Below, one piece after another: positions 1 to 9,076 of a stretch of 64,000 nucleotides of DNA (its first letter is position 1; each line of letters starts with the position of its first letter). Origin of the DNA: Salinisphaera hydrothermalis C41B8. Its GTDB lineage: Bacteria; Pseudomonadota; Gammaproteobacteria; Nevskiales; Salinisphaeraceae. The position numbers and the translations under genes are program-made. Below the pieces are notes generated by a model. That model was not told the DNA's origin. It was given only the letters and a program-made list of their open reading frames with translations, and made no database searches. Location: positions 124,001 through 188,000 of the forward strand of contig NZ_APNK01000003.1 in the NCBI RefSeq assembly GCF_000732535.1. The letters are read 5' to 3'.

Positions 1-738
1 CCCGCGGAAGGCGCGCGCCGCTATATGGCGTATTACGTCTTCCTGGCCGCGTTCGTGATCTGCCTGGTCACGCTGGAAAAAGGCCTGTCGCATATCGGGC
101 TCGATCTGTCGCTGGCCCAGAGCATCGGCGGCGCGTTCGTGTTCGCGTTGGCAGTCGCCGTGGTCAGTCGCCTACTGCTGCAACGCATCGATCTCATGCC
201 CGAGGCGGCCATCGCCGATCGTTATCGCAACGTCGAGCGTGTATTCGGCTATGCCCAGATCTTCACCGCCGCGACCATGGCGTTCGCCCATGGCTCCAAC
301 GATGTAGCCAATGCGATCGGCCCGGTGGCCGCCGTGGTCAATGTGGTCGAAGACCCGCAGCACATCGGCGGCCAGTCGGAACTGGCCAGCTGGGTGCTGA
401 TTCTCGGCGGCGCCGGCATTGTGTTCGGCCTGGCCACCTACGGGCACCGGGTCATGCGTACGATCGGCGCCGGCATCACCGAACTGACGCCGACGCGCGG
501 TTTTTCTGCCGAACTGTCCGCGGCCACGACGGTGGTCATCGCGACCTGGTTCGGTATTCCGGTGTCCACCACGCAGACGCTGGTGGGCGCCGTGCTCGGC
601 GTCGGCCTGGCTCGCGGCATGCGGGCACTGGATCTGTCGGTGCTCGGCAGCGTTTTCACCGGCTGGATTCTGACCGTGCCGGGCGCCGCGGTATTCGCGG
701 CCGTGTACTACTTCATTCTGCGGGCGCTGATCGGCTAG
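1..738 (+). CDS. Inorganic phosphate transporter, PiT family (5' end outside window)
   Basis: This is the C-terminal part of a PiT (PF01384) sodium- or proton-coupled phosphate permease of the inner membrane. The frame is open from base 1, and the 237 residues after the first ATG are far short of the usual 420-530, so the true start lies upstream. The family signature is visible as FAHGSNDVANAIGP near residue 95, and the second repeat ends with VSTTQTLVGAVLGVGLARG. Several hydrophobic segments flank these motifs. The stop overlaps the 3' end of the convergent Ldh2-family gene by 26 bp. A PhoU-like partner, common next to pit, would lie upstream and cannot be seen. Confidence 0.9.
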   Translation, partial: PAEGARRYMAYYVFLAAFVICLVTLEKGLSHIGLDLSLAQSIGGAFVFALAVAVVSRLLLQRIDLMPEAAIADRYRNVERVFGYAQIFTAATMAFAHGSNDVANAIGPVAAVVNVVEDPQHIGGQSELASWVLILGGAGIVFGLATYGHRVMRTIGAGITELTPTRGFSAELSAATTVVIATWFGIPVSTTQTLVGAVLGVGLARGMRALDLSVLGSVFTGWILTVPGAAVFAAVYYFILRALIG

Positions 739-1720
739 TGAGCGCTCTCAGGCGCGCCTCGAGTTCCGCCGATATAGCGACGCCCTGACGACGAACGCTC
801 TCGCGCGCCACCTCGCCCCGCGCGGCCCGGCGGCAAACCGCCGGCCCGCCGGGTACCGTCTGCAACAGCGACTCCAGCCGCGGCCCGAAATCCTCGCCGC
901 CCAGCCGATTCGGATCGATCAGGAACAGGACCGGCCCGGATTCGGGCATCAGCTCGACATCGTCGGGCCCGGCACTCGAGGCGACTGGCGCAACCCGAGC
1001 GGTCAACGCCGCCGCGACGATTTCGATCACCAGGGACAGCGCCGCGCCTTGCTGAGCCGCCCCGGCGATGCGCGCATCGGCCTCCTGGCCGGCCTGGACG
1101 TCCTTGAGCTCTCGCTGCGGCGCGGTCTCACCGTACTGGGCCGCCAGCATGGCGTGGCCTTGCGCGACCGTGGTCATCGACAGGTCGATCACCAACGGTG
1201 GCGCGTTGCTGCGCGGTACGGCCAACGCCAGAGGGCGGCTATCCGTCACCAGCCCACGCTCCCCCTGGACGCCCGGCGCCGCTGAGCCGCCGGCGAAAGC
1301 CAGACCGATCTGGCCGGACTCGGCGATCCGCTCGACGTACGGCCCGAGCCGGCCGGCCCGACATGCGTGCGCGACGGCGAGTACGCAACAGCCCGTTGTC
1401 GCAGCACACGGCACGGCCTCGCCCAAACCGAGATCGATCGCGGCATGGGCGAAACCGGAGTGGGCGTCGATCGTGATCGCTGAGGGCGCGCGTTGCACGA
1501 TTTCGGGCATCGCTCGGCCGTCGATCTCGCCCGCGGCGAGCTGGCCGGCATATACGGGAATCTGTGCCAGCCCTTGGCTCGACCGACTGTCCAGCTCCGC
1601 AGCAATCACCGCCTCCGCCACCCGGTCGGCATGGCGCGGCGCGGCGCCCGCCGCGATCAGTGCATCGCGCGCGAGCCGAAAAGCGTCATCGATCGATAGG
1701 CGAACCGGCTCATCCGCCAT
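713..1720 (-). CDS. Ldh2/malate dehydrogenase-family oxidoreductase, catalytic residues apparently lost
   Basis: This 335-residue protein has the length and overall pattern of the Ldh2/YlbC family, NAD(P)-dependent enzymes acting on malate, lactate, ureidoglycolate or sulfolactate. The family Ser-His-Gly motif appears here as SSQGL with Gln49 in place of the catalytic histidine (codon CAA at 1574-1576). The later glycine-lysine motif (GGxKG) reads AAQQG. The fold may persist without normal dehydrogenase activity. The ATG at 1720 is preferred over the GTG at 1729. The start overlaps the end of the upstream hydrolase by 11 bp, so it is the last gene of a yihY-hydrolase-ldh2 operon. Confidence 0.75.
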   Translation of the reverse strand: MADEPVRLSIDDAFRLARDALIAAGAAPRHADRVAEAVIAAELDSRSSQGLAQIPVYAGQLAAGEIDGRAMPEIVQRAPSAITIDAHSGFAHAAIDLGLGEAVPCAATTGCCVLAVAHACRAGRLGPYVERIAESGQIGLAFAGGSAAPGVQGERGLVTDSRPLALAVPRSNAPPLVIDLSMTTVAQGHAMLAAQYGETAPQRELKDVQAGQEADARIAGAAQQGAALSLVIEIVAAALTARVAPVASSAGPDDVELMPESGPVLFLIDPNRLGGEDFGPRLESLLQTVPGGPAVCRRAARGEVARESVRRQGVAISAELEARLRALTSRSAPAE

Positions 1721-2678
1721 GGGCGCCACCCGCGCCGTCCGATTTCAGAAAGGCCGACACCTGATCGAACAAGGCGTGGCGCCGATGTTCGAGCAGCGCG
1801 AAGTGACTGGCATGGGCGATCTCGACATAGGCCTTGTCGCGCGCTCCAAGCGCATCCAGCAGCGCCAGCGCATCGGCACGTGTGGCGGTGGTATCGGCGC
1901 CGCCGCGGATCACCAACGTAGGCATCGAGATACGGGCCGCGTCATAGCGCGGCCGCCCGTTGAACGCCGACCAGAGATCGAGCAAAACGCCGTTGGGCGC
2001 GCGCACGGCATTGCCCGGTTCGTCGGCCAGCATGGCTTCGAACCAGGCCGCGAGAATCGCCGGATCGCGCCAGGCATCCGAGCGGGCCGCCGTGATCTGG
2101 GCCGCCCAGCGCGCATCGGCCTGGGCCTGGGTCTCGGTCCGATAAGCGCCTGGCGCGCGCAGACGATTGGGCTGGCCCGGCTCGGACAGCCCCTCGATCC
2201 ATCCCGGATTCTTCGTGCCATACACCGGAGCGAACAACACCAGCCGGCGGATCGCCGCGTCGCCATGCGCGATATGAAAAGCCGTGGTCATCGTGCCCCA
2301 CGACCAGGCCACGACATCGACGACCGATACGCCGGCCCGGCGCCGGATGGCGGTGATGGCATCGGCGATATCCACGGCCGCGTCCTCGGCCCGACAGAAC
2401 GGTTCGCCTGCCTCGGGCGCTTCGGCCATGCAGTCCGGCCGGCTCGACCCGCCATAACCGCGCATATCCAGCGCGTAGGCGTCGTAGCCGTCGGCCACGG
2501 CGCGCGCCATCCAGCTCGCACCCGGCACGTCGAACATCACGCCGGGATAAGTCGCGCCATGAACAAACAACAGGGCACGGCCGGCATGGCCGGGCCGCCC
2601 CACGGCCGCGGCCTCGCGCAGACTCAGCGTGGCGCCGGGGTCGGCGCTGCTTGCGATTGTGAGGCGTTGCGTGGTCAT
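1710..2678 (-). CDS. Alpha/beta hydrolase
   Basis: A 322-residue alpha/beta-hydrolase-fold protein of unknown substrate. The strand carrying FVHGATYPG gives an oxyanion-hole region, the nucleophile elbow is AWSWG (a GxSxG variant with Ala first), a likely acid is in RGGADTT and the C-terminal histidine is in AHASHFALLEH. The ATG at 2678 overlaps the stop of the upstream YihY-type gene in an ATGA arrangement, which fixes the start. The frame stays open further upstream, but that stretch runs antisense to the reading frame of the YihY gene and is ignored. No signal peptide is evident, so a cytoplasmic esterase or epoxide-hydrolase-like enzyme is likely. Confidence 0.82.
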   Translation of the reverse strand: MTTQRLTIASSADPGATLSLREAAAVGRPGHAGRALLFVHGATYPGVMFDVPGASWMARAVADGYDAYALDMRGYGGSSRPDCMAEAPEAGEPFCRAEDAAVDIADAITAIRRRAGVSVVDVVAWSWGTMTTAFHIAHGDAAIRRLVLFAPVYGTKNPGWIEGLSEPGQPNRLRAPGAYRTETQAQADARWAAQITAARSDAWRDPAILAAWFEAMLADEPGNAVRAPNGVLLDLWSAFNGRPRYDAARISMPTLVIRGGADTTATRADALALLDALGARDKAYVEIAHASHFALLEHRRHALFDQVSAFLKSDGAGGAHGG

Positions 2679-3712
2679 CGGGGGTCCAGTTCGTCCTGTG
2701 CGTGGAAGTCGATCTCGTCGGCCCGGCGGGCCACGTTGTCCGCCACAAACGCGCCGCGCTCGCCCATCGGCTTGTTGCCGCTGATGGTCGTGTCCTCGGC
2801 CGTCTGGAATTCGAGCTGGGCATTGATCTCGCCGCCCACCAACATGATCAGCACGGTGATATAGAGCCAGGTCAGCACGACGACCACTGCGCCGAGCGAG
2901 CCGTAGGTCGCCGAATACGTATTGGAGAACGCGACGTAGACCGAGAATGCCAGCGAGCCCAGGATCCAGAACACCGTCACCAGGGCCGCCCCGACGAGCA
3001 CCCAGCGCCATTTTGGCCGCGTCCGGCTGGGGGCGAACCGGTACAGCCCGGCAATACCCAGCATCAGGAACAAAGCGCCCAGCCCCAGACCCACGCCGCG
3101 CGCGATAGCGACGACCCAGCCGCCCAGCCCGAGCGCGGTGGCGACCAGTGGCACGCCGGCGGCCAACACGGCGACCGCGATCAGGCCGACGATAATCGCC
3201 AGCGTCAGCGCGAGCGATACCAGCGTGGTGATGATGATGTTGCGTGATTCTCTTTCGGCATAGACCACGTTGAGCGCCACCATCAACGCGGTGGTGCCCT
3301 TGCGTGCGCTCCATAGCGCGAGTGCCAGGGTCACGATCGCGGCGACACCGAGCGTGCCGGTCGGGCGCGCGGCGACCTGCGTCATCTGCCCGGTGACCGT
3401 ATTAATGACGTCCGGCGGCATCACGCCGGCCAACCCCTGCATCTGGACGACCACCTCATGCGGGTCCTGAAACAGTCCGTAGATGGCGACAAAAGCGGCG
3501 ACGCCCGGAAAGATCGCGAGCAGGCCATAAAACGAGACGCCGGCCGCAATAATCGACAGGTTGTTGTCGGAAAAGGCATGGAACACCCGTAGCAGGATGT
3601 CCTTCCAGCCGATTAGTGGGATATGTGCGGGCGTGCGGGCGCGGCGACCGCGGCCATCCTCGGAGACAGTCTCGCCGGGCGCGAGGCGATGCGCGTTTTT
3701 GCGAAACACCAT
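2675..3712 (-). CDS. YihY/BrkB-family inner-membrane protein
   Basis: A 345-residue polytopic membrane protein of the YihY/virulence factor BrkB family (PF03631). About six hydrophobic segments follow a basic cytoplasmic N-terminus. The family-like stretch SIIAAGVSFYGLLAIFPG lies near residue 55, and a late segment contains LGAVVVVLTWLYITVLIMLVG followed by GGEINAQLE. The name BrkB is historical and the molecular function is not settled. It is the first gene of a three-gene operon with the alpha/beta hydrolase (ATGA overlap) and the Ldh2-like gene. Confidence 0.9.
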   Translation of the reverse strand: MVFRKNAHRLAPGETVSEDGRGRRARTPAHIPLIGWKDILLRVFHAFSDNNLSIIAAGVSFYGLLAIFPGVAAFVAIYGLFQDPHEVVVQMQGLAGVMPPDVINTVTGQMTQVAARPTGTLGVAAIVTLALALWSARKGTTALMVALNVVYAERESRNIIITTLVSLALTLAIIVGLIAVAVLAAGVPLVATALGLGGWVVAIARGVGLGLGALFLMLGIAGLYRFAPSRTRPKWRWVLVGAALVTVFWILGSLAFSVYVAFSNTYSATYGSLGAVVVVLTWLYITVLIMLVGGEINAQLEFQTAEDTTISGNKPMGERGAFVADNVARRADEIDFHAQDELDPR

Positions 3713-3776
3713 GATGTGTGCCGTGAAACCCTTATCGCGAGTATACGCAATCCCCGGCTACCGGCCGTCGGCCCAC

Positions 3777-4622
3777 CTACTTCCGTAGTCGGCGCCCCCG
3801 GCGAACCGGACGCGAGGCACACGGCGCGTCGTCGTCCCAGAGCAGATCGCGATAGCGGTCGACGTCGTCACCAAAGAACGGATACTTGATGATGTCGAAA
3901 TACGGCGAGTAATCGAAATCGCGCGGCGTGATCAAGCGGCCGTTGCGGCGAACGAAAATCATCTCCCCATGCTCGCCGCGGTGAATGGTGGGCAGAATCG
4001 GATAGTGGACACTGGCAAAGGCATTGGCCAACAAGGTCGAGCAGATGGCGCGAATCATGTCGCCATGGCCCGCTTCGAACAGGGTCGAGCGCCAATGCCG
4101 GGGCAAGACGCCGTACGGTAGAAAGAAACGCAACAGATCGAGGATCTGTCGCGTGTCGTAGGGCGTACCATAGCGAGCGCAGGCATAGCTGATGACCGCC
4201 GCCCGGTCGGACTCGGGCATATCGCGCGGCCGGCAGATGCGCAAATGCTCGCCACGATACCGGGCCAACGGGGACACGCGCACACCGTCGCCCATTTCGG
4301 CCTCAAGCAGAATCTGGGTGTCCGGCGGCCAACCCGCCTGAGCGACGACCTGCCGAACCTTGCCCTCGGCCAGCGTGTCAGCGCGACCGATATACAACGC
4401 GGCATGGCTCCAGGAACTGAGCGTTACGGTCTGAATCACGCCGGCCACTCGGCTGCGCCCAGCGACGAGGACCACATCGGCGGGTTGCAGATGTTCGCTC
4501 AACCGGGCGAAGTCGGTGCGCGGCGCCGGAGCGGGTTGCACGTCGGTGGACAGCCAACGACTGACCCAGCGCACCAGCCGCGCCCGCCAGTTCAACCCGG
4601 TCTTGCCTTCGACCCCGCTCAT
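3777..4622 (-). CDS. YiiX/YebB-like permuted NlpC/P60 cysteine hydrolase
   Basis: A 281-residue protein resembling the YiiX-type, circularly permuted papain-like hydrolases (Peptidase_C92). A region of the form GDVVLVxG..SxxAxxIxxxTxSxWSHAALYIG carries the catalytic histidine in SHAALY. A later segment, AICSTLLANAF, supplies the probable catalytic cysteine in the permuted order. Family members act on amide bonds in the cell envelope or on lipids. The ATG at 4622 (MSGVEGKTG) is chosen. The frame extends to 4760, but that stretch looks like the divergent promoter region shared with the ClC gene. No obvious signal peptide is seen. Confidence 0.75.
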   Translation of the reverse strand: MSGVEGKTGLNWRARLVRWVSRWLSTDVQPAPAPRTDFARLSEHLQPADVVLVAGRSRVAGVIQTVTLSSWSHAALYIGRADTLAEGKVRQVVAQAGWPPDTQILLEAEMGDGVRVSPLARYRGEHLRICRPRDMPESDRAAVISYACARYGTPYDTRQILDLLRFFLPYGVLPRHWRSTLFEAGHGDMIRAICSTLLANAFASVHYPILPTIHRGEHGEMIFVRRNGRLITPRDFDYSPYFDIIKYPFFGDDVDRYRDLLWDDDAPCASRPVRRGRRLRK

Positions 4623-4917
4623 GCACCCGAGTGTAGCGCCGTTGTGGTGCAACCACGACTCGACGAATGGGACTGCGCAGCGGCCGGCCCGCAGCGCCGG
4701 TGCCGCTTGGCGAACTTTAGCGAGAAATCGATTGTTTTTTGCCGCAACTCCCGACGACATCGATAGTGTTTAGAAAACCGACACTGATTGATGTATCATG
4801 CGTTTCGCGCAGCGACTCGATCCGGGCCGTTGCCGACATCCACACTCGACGATGTCGATCGCGCCCCCAGTCCGGGGCGGCGCTGATCCTTCGTCGCCGA
4901 CAACGAAGAGAGACCCG

Positions 4918-6789
4918 GTGGCCCGGCCACGCACGATCGAACGCTCCAGCCTGTTGCTCAGCCTGCTCGCCGTCGGTGTGGGTATTGCTGCGGGCTATGG
5001 TGCGGGTGCTTTCCGCGCGCTGATTGCACTGTTCCACAATCTCGCCTTCTCCGGCCAGCTCTCTTTCGCCTACGACGCCAACCAGCACACCGCGGCCAGC
5101 CCGCTGGGCCCATGGATCATTGCCGTGCCCATGGTCGGCGCACTGATCGTCACCTGGCTGGTGAAGAGTTTCGCGCCGGAAGCCAAGGGCCATGGCGTGC
5201 CCGAAGTGATCGACGCCATCTATTACAAGGGCGGCATCATTCGCCCGGCGGTAGCGGCGACCAAGGCACTCGCGTCCTCGATTTCGATCGCCACCGGCGG
5301 CGCGGTCGGCCGCGAGGGGCCGATCATCCAGATCGGATCGGCGCTGGGTTCCACTGTCGGCCAACTGGCGCTGCTGCGCGAATGGCAACGCAATACGCTG
5401 ATCGCCTCGGGCGCTGCGGCCGGCATTACGGCCACCTTTAATGCGCCGCTCGGCGGGCTGCTGTTCGCCATCGAGATCATCCTGCCCGAGACCTCGGGCC
5501 GCACCTTGATTCCGGTGTTGCTGTCGACCGGTTCGGCCGCCTTCGTCGGGCAAAGCCTGTTCGGCACCAACCCGTCGTTCAATATCCCCGCCCTGGGCAA
5601 CGACGGCCTGGTGCTCAGTTCGCCGCAGCTGCTCGTTGTCTATGTCATCTTCGGGGTGTTGCTCGGGCTGGCCGCCTGGCTTTTCACCCGCAGCATCTAT
5701 TGGTTCGAAGAAGGCTTCGAGAAGCTGCCGGTCAACGATTACGTCCGTCATGTCGCCGGCATGGGCATCGTCGGCGTGATGATGTATGCGTTCCTGGTCT
5801 ACGGTGGCCACTACTACGTCGAAGGCGTCGGCTACGCGACCATCCAGAATATTCTGGAAGACGTGCTCACCAACCCGTGGCTGCTGCTGCTGTTGTTCGG
5901 CGCCAAACTGCTGGCGACCTCGCTCACCCTGGGCTCGGGCGCATCCGGCGGCGTGTTCTCGCCGGCGCTGTATCTGGGCGCGACGCTTGGCGGCGCTTTT
6001 GCCGTGGCCATGCAGCACGTCGCCCCCGGCTTTCATCTGGACGTGGCGACGATGGCGGTGCTCGGCATGGCCGGTGTCGTGGCTGGCTCGACCGGCGCCG
6101 CGCTCACCGCGCTCGTGATCATCTTCGAGATGACGCGCGATTATCACGTCATCATCCCGATGGTAATCATCGTGTCGATTGCCTATGGCGTGCGCCAGTT
6201 CCTGATGGCCGACACCATCTACACGTTCAAGCTGACCCGGCGTAACCACCCGGTGCCGGGCTCGCTGGAAACGAACCTGTTCATGCTGCGTAAGGCCTCG
6301 GACTTCTACGACCCGCGCGTCGTGCGGGTCGGCAGCACGCGTGGCATGGCCGAAGTCCGCCGCCGCTTCCGACGCTTCGGCCGCCAGGCGCCCAACGTGC
6401 TGGTGCTGGACGCCGAACAGAATATCCAGGCGATCTTCTCCTCGCGACGCCACTATCGGCTCAAGGGGCGCGGCGGCATCGGCATCCGTAGCTGGGTCGA
6501 CGAGCACATGGAAACCGACTACATCGTGGTCGGCGCCGAGGACATGATCTTCGACATCGTGGGCCGGCTGCGCGCCGCCAACTGCGAAGTGGCGCTGGTG
6601 ACCGAGGACGGCAACATGAGCCATCCGCGCGAGGTTCAGGGCGTGCTGACACTATCCGACGTGGCGCGCTCTTCCCGCCTGGCCCGTCAGATGGAGCGTC
6701 GGCGCAAACTCCGCCCCACGCTCAAGCCCGCGCGCAGCGATAAGCCCCAAACCACGGCCCCGGCCGAACCGGCCGAAGACGACGCCTAG
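4918..6789 (+). CDS. ClC-family chloride channel or Cl-/H+ antiporter with C-terminal CBS-like region
   Basis: A 623-residue voltage-gated chloride channel family protein (PF00654) of the inner membrane. The selectivity-filter motifs are present: GGAVGREGPIIQIGS with the gating glutamate, and GSGASGGVFSPAL. About ten to twelve membrane segments end near residue 430. The last 180 residues are soluble and resemble a CBS-domain pair (FSSRRHYRLKG, then GVLTLSDVARSS). The GTG at 4918 has a purine-rich AGAGAG stretch just upstream. ATG codons at 4798 and 4852 are alternatives without a ribosome binding site. Probable roles are acid resistance or osmotic ion balance. Confidence 0.88.
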   Translation: MARPRTIERSSLLLSLLAVGVGIAAGYGAGAFRALIALFHNLAFSGQLSFAYDANQHTAASPLGPWIIAVPMVGALIVTWLVKSFAPEAKGHGVPEVIDAIYYKGGIIRPAVAATKALASSISIATGGAVGREGPIIQIGSALGSTVGQLALLREWQRNTLIASGAAAGITATFNAPLGGLLFAIEIILPETSGRTLIPVLLSTGSAAFVGQSLFGTNPSFNIPALGNDGLVLSSPQLLVVYVIFGVLLGLAAWLFTRSIYWFEEGFEKLPVNDYVRHVAGMGIVGVMMYAFLVYGGHYYVEGVGYATIQNILEDVLTNPWLLLLLFGAKLLATSLTLGSGASGGVFSPALYLGATLGGAFAVAMQHVAPGFHLDVATMAVLGMAGVVAGSTGAALTALVIIFEMTRDYHVIIPMVIIVSIAYGVRQFLMADTIYTFKLTRRNHPVPGSLETNLFMLRKASDFYDPRVVRVGSTRGMAEVRRRFRRFGRQAPNVLVLDAEQNIQAIFSSRRHYRLKGRGGIGIRSWVDEHMETDYIVVGAEDMIFDIVGRLRAANCEVALVTEDGNMSHPREVQGVLTLSDVARSSRLARQMERRRKLRPTLKPARSDKPQTTAPAEPAEDDA

Positions 6790-6834
6790 CAGGACACGCG
6801 CCCGCCCCTTGCAGGCGGCGCGATGTCGTCGTTA

Positions 6835-7944
6835 TCAGCGGCCAAGCGCACGGCCGAGCGGCCGCAGCTCGGCGATATGGTCGCAGGTGACCTTGCAAAC
6901 CAGCAGCAGCGGCACGGCCATCAACATGCCGGCCACGCCCCACAGCCATCCCCAGAAGAACAACGCGACGAAGACCATGAGCGGGCTCATGGCAAAACGA
7001 TGGCCGTGAATCATCGGGGTGATGAAATTACCTTCCAGCACGTTGAGCGCAAACACGGCCAGCGGCGCCGCCGCGACGTGCGCGAGCGTATCGAAGGTGG
7101 CAAACGAAGCGAGCGTAATCAGTCCCAGGGAAACCGCGGCACCGACGTAGGGCGCGAAATTGAAGATCCCCACGATCACGCCCCAGAGCACTGGATCGGC
7201 TAAGCCGATCAGCCATAGCACCAGCGCCGTCACGGCGCCCAGCGTCATGTTGATCAACGTCACTGTGGCCAGATAGCGGCCAATATCGGCCTGCAAGTTC
7301 CGGACGATGCACACCGCGTTGGCGCGGCTGCGCGCCGACGGCATGAGCAATAACAGCTGTTTGAACAGAGTACCGCGACCGGCGAGCATGAAATACAGCA
7401 GGATCAGCGTCATCACCAGAATGCTGCCGGTCCACTGCAGGTTCGTGATGATGCGCGCTCGCAGCCCCTTGTGATTGATCTCGATGGTCTGCTTGCTGGC
7501 CTTGCCGATGAGCTTGGTCGCGGCCTTCTTGATCTCCTTGGTGCTCTCGTTCATGTTCTGGATCTGCTTCTGCAGCTCGCTCGTCTTGTGATTGAACGAG
7601 GAGAACGCCTCGGGCGCGCGGTTGATCCAGTATTCGGCGGGCCCCGTGAGCATGTAGATGCCATAGCCGGCGATGGCAGCACAGCTGGCAATGATGAAGG
7701 CAGCGGACAGCCCACGCGGCAAATGCCAGCGCTCGGCGCGCGTCACCAGCGGTCCGAGCAGCATATTGAACAACAACGCCAGCGCGATCGGAATACAGAC
7801 GAACCGAGTGAAATACAACGTATAGCCGAGCGCCAGCACCAGCAGCGCGGTCAATACGAGCGAACGTATGCTGAGCGGGCGGGAAAACAGCTGAACCGCG
7901 CCCTCGTCCGACATATCCTCTGGCGACGCGCTCGACTCCGACAT
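6835..7944 (-). CDS. AI-2E family transporter (YdiK/PerM-like)
   Basis: A 369-residue integral membrane protein of the AI-2E transporter family (PF01594), with two N-terminal helices, a hydrophilic and partly coiled segment around residues 105-165 rich in Lys and Glu, then a cluster of helices including AVTALVLWLIGLADPVLWG and FNFAPYVGAAVSL. The family includes putative autoinducer-2 exporters and Na+/H+ antiporters, so the substrate cannot be assigned. The start is supported by AAGGGG seven bases upstream of the ATG. It converges on the ClC gene with a 45 bp gap containing an imperfect GC hairpin. Confidence 0.88.
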   Translation of the reverse strand: MSESSASPEDMSDEGAVQLFSRPLSIRSLVLTALLVLALGYTLYFTRFVCIPIALALLFNMLLGPLVTRAERWHLPRGLSAAFIIASCAAIAGYGIYMLTGPAEYWINRAPEAFSSFNHKTSELQKQIQNMNESTKEIKKAATKLIGKASKQTIEINHKGLRARIITNLQWTGSILVMTLILLYFMLAGRGTLFKQLLLLMPSARSRANAVCIVRNLQADIGRYLATVTLINMTLGAVTALVLWLIGLADPVLWGVIVGIFNFAPYVGAAVSLGLITLASFATFDTLAHVAAAPLAVFALNVLEGNFITPMIHGHRFAMSPLMVFVALFFWGWLWGVAGMLMAVPLLLVCKVTCDHIAELRPLGRALGR

Positions 7945-8092
7945 TCACAATCCCCTTTCTTATTCTCCGACGCCGCCCCCGGCCGATCCGGCTCAAGATA
8001 CGCCCGGCCCGTAGGTCGCGCCATGCGTGTATTGCCGGAGGTGCGAGTCGCGGGCTAGATTGCCCGCAGGCCCCTACCGACCGCCCCGCCTC

Positions 8093-9076
8093 ATGAGCTC
8101 GACCGTTCTCGTTTTCTCCGATAGCTTGCCGGACGATCAGAAAGCCCGGCTCGCCGAGCGCTACACGCTCGCCGATTTCTCTGCCTACGACGCCCCCAGC
8201 ACCGCGCCCGGCTTCGACGACGCGCTCGCCCGGGCGCGGGGCGCGATCGGCGTTTCCATGCGCTGGCCGGCCGAAACCATCGAGCGGGCACCCCACCTGC
8301 GGGTGCTGTCCAGCGTCTCGGTTGGGGTCGACGCCTATGACGTCGCCGCCTTGTCGCAGCGCGGGATCGCGCTCGGCCATACGCCCGACGTGCTGACCGA
8401 TACCACAGCCGACACGGCAATGACCCTGCTGCTTGCAACCGCCCGCCGCGTGGTCGAGCTCGCGGAATGGGTCCGCGCCGGCCAGTGGACGGCACCGGTC
8501 GGCCGCGACCAGTTCGGCGTGAACGTGCATCACAAGCGCCTGGGCATCGTCGGCATGGGCCGTATCGGCCAGGCCATCGCCCGGCGAGCGGCCTTCGGTT
8601 TTGGCATGGAAGTCGTCTACCACAACCGCTCGCGCAAGCCCGAGGCGGAAGACGAAATCGGCCTGCGCTACGTCGAATTCGACGAGCTGCTGGCCGATGC
8701 GGATTTCGTCTGCGTGGTCGTGCCCGGCACCGACGACACCCACCACATGTTCGACGAAGCCGCGTTCGAGCGGATGGCGCCGCATGCGATCTTCATCAAC
8801 ATCGCCCGAGGTTCGGTGGTGGACGAAAACGCCCTCGTGGCCGCCCTCGACGCCGGTGGCATCCGCGCAGCCGGCCTCGATGTATTCCAGGGCGAACCGA
8901 TCGGCGCTGACCACCCGCTGGTCGGCCGCAACGACGTCGTCGCCCTGCCGCATATCGGCTCGGCCACCTTCGAAACCCGCTACGACATGGCACGCCTGGC
9001 CGTGGACAACCTCATAGCCGGCCTCGAGGGCGAGCCGATGCCGGCCTGTTACAACGCCGCTGATCTTGAACTCTGA
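8093..9076 (+). CDS. D-2-hydroxyacid dehydrogenase (2-ketogluconate/glyoxylate reductase type)
   Basis: A 327-residue NAD(P)-dependent D-isomer-specific 2-hydroxyacid dehydrogenase that would reduce 2-oxo acids such as glyoxylate, hydroxypyruvate or 2-ketogluconate. The substrate-domain motif SVSVGVDAYD, the Rossmann motif GMGRIGQAIARR, the NIARGSVVDENALV motif and the catalytic histidine in LPHIGSATFETR are all present, with the conserved glutamate in GLDVFQGEP. The overall pattern is closest to GhrB/TkrA. The start is the ATG at 8093 (MSSTVLVFS); the frame extends to 8027 but the added codons look non-coding. It stands alone and is followed by a terminator-like hairpin. Confidence 0.88.
   Translation: MSSTVLVFSDSLPDDQKARLAERYTLADFSAYDAPSTAPGFDDALARARGAIGVSMRWPAETIERAPHLRVLSSVSVGVDAYDVAALSQRGIALGHTPDVLTDTTADTAMTLLLATARRVVELAEWVRAGQWTAPVGRDQFGVNVHHKRLGIVGMGRIGQAIARRAAFGFGMEVVYHNRSRKPEAEDEIGLRYVEFDELLADADFVCVVVPGTDDTHHMFDEAAFERMAPHAIFINIARGSVVDENALVAALDAGGIRAAGLDVFQGEPIGADHPLVGRNDVVALPHIGSATFETRYDMARLAVDNLIAGLEGEPMPACYNAADLEL

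Noticed and set aside
1068-2864. Long plus-strand frame opposite the Ldh2-like gene and hydrolase
   Set aside because: It has Arg/Ala-rich composition and no ribosome binding site or recognisable domain. Both opposite-strand genes are motif-supported.
4717-6624. Very long antisense open frame (635 codons) opposite the ClC gene
   Set aside because: High-GC DNA leaves long open antisense frames. This one is His/Arg/Gln-rich, has no family motif and lies wholly within the well-recognised ClC gene.
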